From Phoronis australis (Eukaryota; Phoronida; Phoronidae), in assembly GCA_002633005.1 (NCBI GenBank), contig NMRA01000003.1:666696-730695 (forward strand): a stretch of 64,000 bases of DNA, given 5' to 3'. Numbering within the stretch: position 1 is the stretch's first letter; each line of letters opens with the position of its first letter. Position numbers and translations under genes: made by a program. The notes below the pieces were generated by a model. The model did not search any database, was not told the origin of the DNA, and was given only the letters and a program-made list of their open reading frames with translations. Positions 38,801 through 47,800 of this stretch are shown here, one piece after another.

Positions 38801-41800
38801 GTGTGATATCAAACAGTGAACCTAGGTAGTGACTAAGTGAATGAGGGTAGCTGGTCACCAGTGCAGGGTACATGAAACAATCCCAAATAGGGACTAAGTT
38901 AGCTAAATGTACTGCAAATTTGTGGGCCTGTGAAAACACCGATTGTTCTATCTTATGCCGTTTGAGTCTTGTTACCAAGTCAATTTTTGGTTTTGATAAA
39001 AATCGAGAGTGAAAACTCTAAGTAGAATTTGCAATACGGGATCTTTTCATGCAGCGTCCCTCATTTAAAGACTAATTAGCCAATTGTTATGACTGAATTA
39101 AGAGCTCAGTTTTTAGTTATAAGATTAGAAAACGCCATAGCCAAAGAGCTCTTAATAAAGATAAAATGATAGAAAAAAATATTACATCTATTACATCTGT
39201 GCAGAACGAAACAAATAATTATGAAAATGTTTAAGGGAACTTGGTTGAGTCCCTATTTGGGACTCTTTCATGCAACTGAGCACAGTAGTCTGTAAGTAAC
39301 ATCTTTTCAAGTTCATTTTATAGTGCAAGTCCCGTATTAAACAGTGAATCTGGGGCTGTGACCAAAAAGTGAATGGCGGAGACGGATGACAAAAATGAAT
39401 CGACAAGATCCAAAGTGTATCCAGCATTTACAGTGAGATCAATGTTTAGAATTGACTCCTGTCATACACAGCTAGTACATGGCAATTAGCTTAGATGACA
39501 AAGACAATTAAGCATATAACACACAACTGCAATTAACAACAATTTACTCAAACCAAGTTGTAAAGAACATTTCATGACATGTGGACTGCTGTGATCATGA
39601 GGTTGCCAAGATGTGATTTAATTACTTTGATTTGTGCTGTAACTAAATATAATGTGAATATGATCACGACAAAACAACCAAGTCTATGCTCTAGCAAAAT
39701 AATCTACTGCACTAATGTTAATGAGAAGATTTGCAGTGTAGTTCAACAGTCAGTGATCTCATCAACCCTGTACTCACATCATCTGGGTCTGTGGCAGTTA
39801 TCTTCAACTTCTTTAGTAACCCTTGATCCTCTGAGACAACTGTGCCTGGTTTGGCATCTTCGGGAATGTATCCCAAATTGTTGCCACTAGAGGTTGTTAG
39901 TGTTGGTGGACTAGTGTTCAACTTGCTATTGACAATCTTGAATCGAGCTGTTGTGGAGTATTGGTTGTCGTTGGCATTGTTTTCTTCAGCCTGTTAAATA
40001 ACAAGCAACGATAGCATTGTTGATTAGGAATTGTGTTAAAGAGATTACAGACTATTATAGTACATGGACCGCCAACACTTTCAGTGGACGAAATCTGTGC
40101 TCTTCTCCACGTTATCACTATTCACTAGTGACACCTGGTCAAATTATCTTGTATTATATCTGGCAAGTACGTTATCTGCTAATCATGGTCGGCTGTTGTG
40201 TGGTTGGGTGGTAGTAGCATTGATAAAAGTACTTAAGATACCAAAACTTCTGCTATTTTAAGATTTTGAACAGCGTTTCAGTGCCAAAATCATTATTTTG
40301 TTTTGGTTGTACTGGACAGTAAAATAGATGCAAGAATTTTCACAATACACTAACCGGAAAATGAACCAGATAATTTAGGAGAGTGGCGCCGCCTCTAGGA
40401 TTGTACGGAAGGAAATGTCGGAGTTGCGAATCTGTTGTCTCTAATCTGTTTTCATTGAGCAAAACATGAATGACTCACTCACAGACTATGTGCAGTAGTG
40501 AGTAAGACATCAGATGTGTTTGCTCAATAGAAGTGAATGACAGACGCACAGACTATGCTCAACATTTAGAAAGACATTGTTTGTTCAATGGAAGGGAATG
40601 CTGAATCAAGATAGGAGCCATTTTCTATACCATTCATATCATTTACTGTTGTTCCAGGGGTATTAAAATGAACACCAGGGCAACGGCAATTAACAAGCCC
40701 AAGACATATCTCCAACATAAACGTAACGTCAAAAATGGCAGTGCTCCCCTTTGAAAGAAGAGAAGAAAAAATATAAGAAACAGAAGTCAACATGACCATA
40801 TAGTCATAACATAACTTCATCACCGCAATGACATCATAGGAGTAGTTCACTTACTGAGTAACAGGGGAGATAACACTAACACCAGAAAAGTATAAATACA
40901 CAAACCTGTATCTGTAGTACAATCTCTGGGTTTGTACTCCTGAATGGACTGATGTTCTTGTCAACACTCACTACACCAGTAGATGGGTTAATGCTGAAGA
41001 AGCCATTGGTCAGACCAGTGGGTACTGTGAAGGCAAACAATGTGTCATTATGAGTGGACATTACACACAGGACACATAATACATAACTTGACATATATTG
41101 GTCAACACACTTATTTAGGAGTGAACAGCATGAACACTGACTGTGAAGTTCAATGACATATCGATGAAGCTTATCGATCATCTACAAGAGTTAATAATAT
41201 TGAGAAAAATTAAAACTGGACTAACTTAAAAATTGAAAACATTTCATTGGTCACTGTTCACTTTTCAAGCTTAAGCGACACCTGTTGGAGAATGTCGATC
41301 TTGAAAATTTTTAATAATATCCAGTCCCATGTATGTGATAGTTTGAACCTCAGTCCACCTCTCCTGTGTAAGAACAGATGTGTGATTAGCTTAAAATTAC
41401 ATTCTTTCACACCATATTCAAACTATTTATTTCCTGAAGTTTGTTTCGCGATTGACACAGGAAAACAGGGCTGCCACAAACCTGAAAATGTTGACAGCAG
41501 GCGACGAAAATGTTTTGAAATTCTCAAGCAAGTCCCGCAAAGAATTGCAATTTTTTCTACAACAAGTTCAACGACTACCACAACTGAAGAGCTTTTATTA
41601 ACAGATTAAAAACTGTCCAACTTACTGCTAGATGGAATTATGGAATATTTGACAGGATAGTTCAAACTATCCAGATCTTTGGCTAGCACAGGTCCTTCAG
41701 CTGGTGTTAAAGCTCCAAGAGACTGAAAGTATGTACAGGACAAATGAAGAGATTAGCAACATCATGCTTTAAATGATACAGAATAATTGAAATATCCAAG

Positions 41801-44800
41801 TTATCGGCCAATGGTGCCATTATTACCGAGTCCACGATACAGGAAGCTCATCTTGATACACTGCACACTTCACAAGTACTAGCACGAATTATACACAGTA
41901 TCGCAGGTTCTCAAACTGTATCAACACACATACCCCACTATATGTAGCAGTATACATAGGATCTACACATTGTGGAGGAGTTCCAGCCGTGACACAGCCA
42001 GTATAGGAGAATGCTGGAGGGAGATCATTTCCATCTTGTATGCGGAATTCCACTAATGCTGATGCAGACCTTCTCTTTCCAGAAACTGCGTTGTCCTAAA
42101 ACATGACAACAACATGAAGCCTATTTTGCTGCTTAAGCCACACGTGGACACTATTACATCTCCTGGAATAGTCTGATATAACATGCTCATATTTTGAGAA
42201 CCAGTTTGATGCCCGTTATTCAGAGGAGAAAACTGGTTCTCAAAATTCGGGCACGTTATATCAGACCATTACTCATATTCTACTCTTTTTACTGTCGTTT
42301 ACAGATCAAGTTTCGACAAGTTTTCGTAATACAGTTAATCTACATTCCCTCAATATCGTTGAATGTTTGGAAACTGACCTTACTGATCATATGTCAAACA
42401 TGAACAAGTATCCAAATATCCATAACACATAAGCAGAACTTTCCTCACAATTGATACCTGTACCCGATACACCTTATACATAAGACAAATTTATGGACAT
42501 TTTTATAAACTTCTATTTTGATGACGAAGAATTTTGGTCTAGTAATGTCTATTTTTAGTACTTAATATACACTGATCGGACTAGTTTTGTGACAACTCTT
42601 GCGAATAAAGTTGTTTCCACTAACTTCATTTATAAAATTTACATTTAGGCCTTAATCTAATTATTTGTGCACTGTAATTTTTAGGCGTTAAGGGGTATGA
42701 CTGTCATTGACATGAAAGTTAACATTTACTAATAACAGGTAGGTTAAGGAGACTTACAGTAGCAACAATGGTGAGATAAACTGTTTTGTTTACAAGTTCT
42801 TCATAGTCAATCTTGTTTTGAAGTTTGATAATTGTCTGAGAGTCCAGTGGAAGACGGAAGTATGCCGTTCCCTCATTCTGTAAAAGAGTAACAAGACGTT
42901 TAAGGTTTCCACACAGACTTTGATTATGAAGTGAATGATTATTAGACACCAGACGTTAAGGCACTGGTAATTAATATGATCTTCGAGATGCAGCATAATT
43001 ATAGTAAGATATATCAATGAATTGACCTAAATCACATTTAAAGAAAAGTTTTATGTCAGTTGATAAATCATTCTTAAAACAAACCCTTCAGCAGGGTTTG
43101 CCCCTAATCAGCATTGGAAAAATGTTGTTTACTTCACAACTTACAGATGGTAACAAGGATTTTAATTCCACAGCAACTAAACAGTGGCACTGAAGCAAAG
43201 TAGGCCTGAGCGTTTTCCCCTGATGACATCAATCTCCTATTAAAAGTGACACCTGATGTAACAAAAAATTCAAAGGTACTTACGGGAGCAGTGATACCTG
43301 GTGTAGGCACCAGGGAATAGGAAATTTTGCCATTATCCTGGTTCTGATCCACATCAACGGCAACAATAGGATGGAATGTCTGGCCAGCTAGATACTTGTT
43401 GTCGTAAGCATCAGTATTTACAGGTGTCAACTGAAATATAGAAATGCAGTCACTCGACACTTTGATTAAATTTTGATCCACATCACACACTACAATGGGA
43501 TAGAATCTCTGGCCTACTAGATTATATATTAAGTCAAACCTATCTAGGTGTGTTTGTCACCTGAAATATAGAAATATAGTCAACTGACGCCTTAAGTAAG
43601 TTTTAATCCATATCACATGCTGCAATAGGACAGAATCTTTGGTCAACTAGATATATTAGGTAGAACCTATCTGGCCTATGTCAAAGTCAACTGAAATACA
43701 AAATATAAGCATGCACTTGGTAGATATCTAGGCTAACGTAAAAAACTGCAACTAATGGACGCTGCACGAGTTGGATTTATTCCAAAATCCACTTCAGTTG
43801 TACTCTCCTCAATACAAAGGACAAATTTTACAAAGATCCATCATGGAACTCAGTAAATATTGAGCCAAAGATGAAAAGAAACAAAACTGTCAATAGAGGA
43901 CGCAACAGCAGTTAGACCTGTCCAAAAATGTACAGTTGAAAAATCATTTGATCAAGGAAGTTCCATAAGGTTAACAATTTCAAGTGATTTGTAATACGAA
44001 TAATGCAACTGCACTTTGTTCTCACATTTTCAAAAGCAGCTCATGCCATTACGTAAATGAAACAATATCTTATAAAATAACAACTTGAGGTAACTGTCAA
44101 ATGGTATAACTAGGAGACAAAAACGCCAAGTATTAAGAAATCACGGTAAGAACCAACTTGTATGTTCTTAGAATTCGAAAAGTTTAAGAGATAAACTTTA
44201 ATAAATTCAAATTTTCTAAAAGCATGTTTCCAGGTATTTACCTCATTCAAATCCGTGGAATACACAGGGCGAGAAAACGTCGGTGTGTTGTCATTTTCAT
44301 CCTGGATATTGATCGTGATAGGGTACTCCCTCTGAAATGAGTACAACAACACAGTTACATCCACAATGTATAGCTCCTTTCATTTAACTACATCTTTGCA
44401 TCGTCCAAAGCTGAAATTGCTACTGACTGTCACAATAGTCTTTGGATGACCTGGATACCTCTCCTGCTGTTCATTCACAGGAGTTAAGTGCTCTATAGCT
44501 CATGTATGGAATGGGTGACAAAATTATGCAAAATACAGCATACATACATTCTTATACGAATCAATTCAGGGAATCAAACGTTAATTGACAAACAAAGATA
44601 ATTAGTATTTCTGTCAACAACTTTTTTCAAGGAAAGTAAACGTATTTGACGATTTTGATATGTCATAAAACATAAAATACAAGAGTTCGGACAGAAGTTT
44701 TTCTAAAATGCATTATTAACATTGTACCTCTGACAAAGTACTTTTCCCTTGCTATTTTGAATCACTAATACCAATTTTATTAGTAGGCCCTAAATAAAAA

Positions 44801-47800
44801 TAAGGAAAATATGGTACTGTATAGCTACGTATTGCACACACAAATATTATATAAAAGTAATGATGATGATAATAATGACAACAACAATAACAATAATAAT
44901 GATAATGATACTTATTATAATAATAAACATTTTCCAATGCATTTTGTCTGGGAAAGTTTCATAGCAACTGATCAGACCCAAACAATCAATACCTAAGTTG
45001 GCAATCCGAATAAGTAAGCTGTTATCTTGGGCAAGGCAGGAACAAATTTACAATAAGTTTCTTGATGTGACATGGTGCAGCTCAGTGGAATTTCAAATTT
45101 TGTAAAGATCAAACAAATTGAACACAAAATATTAACCAAGCAAATGCACCAAGGAAAAGATACTTACAATAGCACCTGAAGTGGCAGTACAGTGGAGTTT
45201 GAAAATGAAAATGTCTTTGTCGTCCAAAGTACCTGGACCACCCTGTAACAGAAGCAGACAAAATAACGGTAAAAACAAACAAATACCAGAAATATTTAGA
45301 TTTTACTTCATCAAACAGACATCAATCTGCACCATCATTTCAATTTATTCTGGCATCTTAAGAGCATATTAAACTCAATTTCAATGATTCAAAGCTGTGG
45401 GAAAGACTGGCTTATTTGAAAAATGAATTTTTTTACACGGAATGAGAGGTCATGGATGAATGTGATTTTCAGAGGTAATTATTGGTTCCAGCAATGCTAC
45501 TGCTTCCAATGTACTGCAGAAGCTGCCAATAGTATACTTCCCCAGTTTGCAAACCACTGCCACAACTCAAAATAGTAGTTCAGTCTCCACAATTGAAAGT
45601 AATCTAAGAACCAAAACATGGACAGGCAGCAGCCTTAACAGTGGGCACGAAAAGCTAACATTAGTTAAGAGCGAGTGCTTAGCCGAGCAGTGGGTGGGTA
45701 GTCATTAGAGTTGGGAGTGAGTGCTTAGCCAACCAGTGGGTGGGTACATTAGAGTTCACTTGGGAGTGAGTGTTTAGCTGAATAGTGGGTGGGTACGTAA
45801 GAGTTGGGAGTGGGTGCTTAGTTGAGCAGTGGTGGGTACATCGGAGTTGGGAGTGAGTGTTTAGCTGAACAGTGGGTGGGTACATAAGAGTTGAGAGTGG
45901 GTGCTTAGTTGAGCAGTGGGTGGGTACATTGGAGTTGGGAGTGCTTAGCCGAGCAGTGGGTGGGTACATCGGAGTTGGGAGTGCTTAGCTGAGCAGAGGG
46001 TGGGTATATCAGAGTTGGGAGTAGGTGCTTAGGTGAGCAGTAGGTGGGTACATCAGAGTTGAGAGTTGGTGCTAAGCCAAGCAGTGGGTGTGTACATTTG
46101 AGTAGGTAGTGCTTAGCCGAGCAGTCAGTGAATGCATCGAAGGTGGGAGTGCATGGGTGCTTAGCTGAGCGGGGGGTGGGTATGTCAGAAATGGGCACTT
46201 ATAGTTAAGTATTACACCCTGAACATATGCTACAAATGAGACTCTTCTCTTACCTAATGTTTTCCCATGTTTCATCTAAATGGCCTTGTTACAATATGTT
46301 TCATCTGAATGGCCTTGTTACAATATGTTTCATCTGAATGGCCTTGTTACAATATGTTTCATCTGAATGGCCTTGTTACAATATGTTTCATCTAAATGGC
46401 CTTGTTACAATTTTTGACTAATGTTTATTTAAAAATTGCAAACATTTTAAGTCTGGTCAGCATGCCACGTGTGCTCAAATCATGTGACCCAATGAATATG
46501 TCTAAAATGATTCCTGTCCCCGACCTGGACTCTAACTCGGGCATGCAGACCAGACTTAAAAATGTTTTAAAACACATCTCCATGCCGCTTTAAGAATTAC
46601 ATATTGACATGCTTTCTTAATAAATCTGGATAGAGCACAGTGGCTAGCAATATGGCCTGTGAATCTATAACAAATTATAAAACCAAAGCCAATATGTCCA
46701 ACTTAAGTTCAGTACACATTAAAAGTAAAAACAAAACGCCAACTTTGGGTTCAAGAAACAATGTCCTTTTAACATTTTGTCCTCAACCTTCACACAGCCC
46801 AAAATGATATCGTAGCAAACTTGTTGTCTCAAGGTTCAAGACCAACTTTAGACAAGTTTCATGAATACAGAAGCCTTTGAGTGAAGAATCTAAAACTGGC
46901 ACAGTGAAACTGCACGTGTTAACTGTTCATCACAGACACACGCACACAGAGATGCACAGCACATTCACTGAATAAAAACACTTAACTAGCACAGTGAAAC
47001 CGCATAACTTTGTGTAAACTGCTTAACACAGACACACGCGCGCACACAGAGATGCACAAACGCAATCACTGAATAAAGACACTTAACTAACACAGTGAAA
47101 CAGCATGTGTAAACTGTTTCACACTCACATATACATAATCACAGGAGCGCAAGAAGAACTCACATCTCTGTCTATGGGTTTTGCAGCTTTGATGGTAAAA
47201 CCTGTGAGGAGCCCCGATATAGCGAAGAGTGATGGGTCAGTGTACTTAGGATTGGACACCTGGAGCTCCAAATTTTGGACACTGACACCAAGAATTCCAT
47301 TGATGGGAATGTTAGCCGACATAGTCAGATCAGGATTAACACCAGTCCCTGCTGCAAATGCATCTATGTCTGGAATACACAGAGGCAATAGTAATCAGCA
47401 AATAACAACTAAAGAGAGTGGAATGAAAAATCAAAAAAACTTGTGAACATAGCCATTGCAAGTACTACTTATTAAAGAATATATTAATTTAAAATAGTTT
47501 TACAGAAAATCTTGCAAACCAATTTAACGGACACAGCACTCTGTTGCGAGTGGTACCAGGCTTCACCAACATTACCTGTTTGTGTGACTTCTGATAGAGT
47601 AAGGATCACCTCAGTTCCACTTTGTAACGTGCAAGCTGAAATATAACACAACTCAAAACTGTAATTATTCACAAGGTAGCTTCTCTCAGGAGATTTCATC
47701 ATTGAGCAAAAATATAATGAATGATGAATCAAAACATATGTAAGTAAATTTCTAGCAAAGGAAGAACTAGAATTAAAGTGTAATGAAGAATTAACAGTAA

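Noticed and set aside
45679-46275. Pro/Thr-rich repeated ORFs resembling a mucin
   Set aside because: Minisatellite of variable unit length with several frames open; no signal peptide or splice context.
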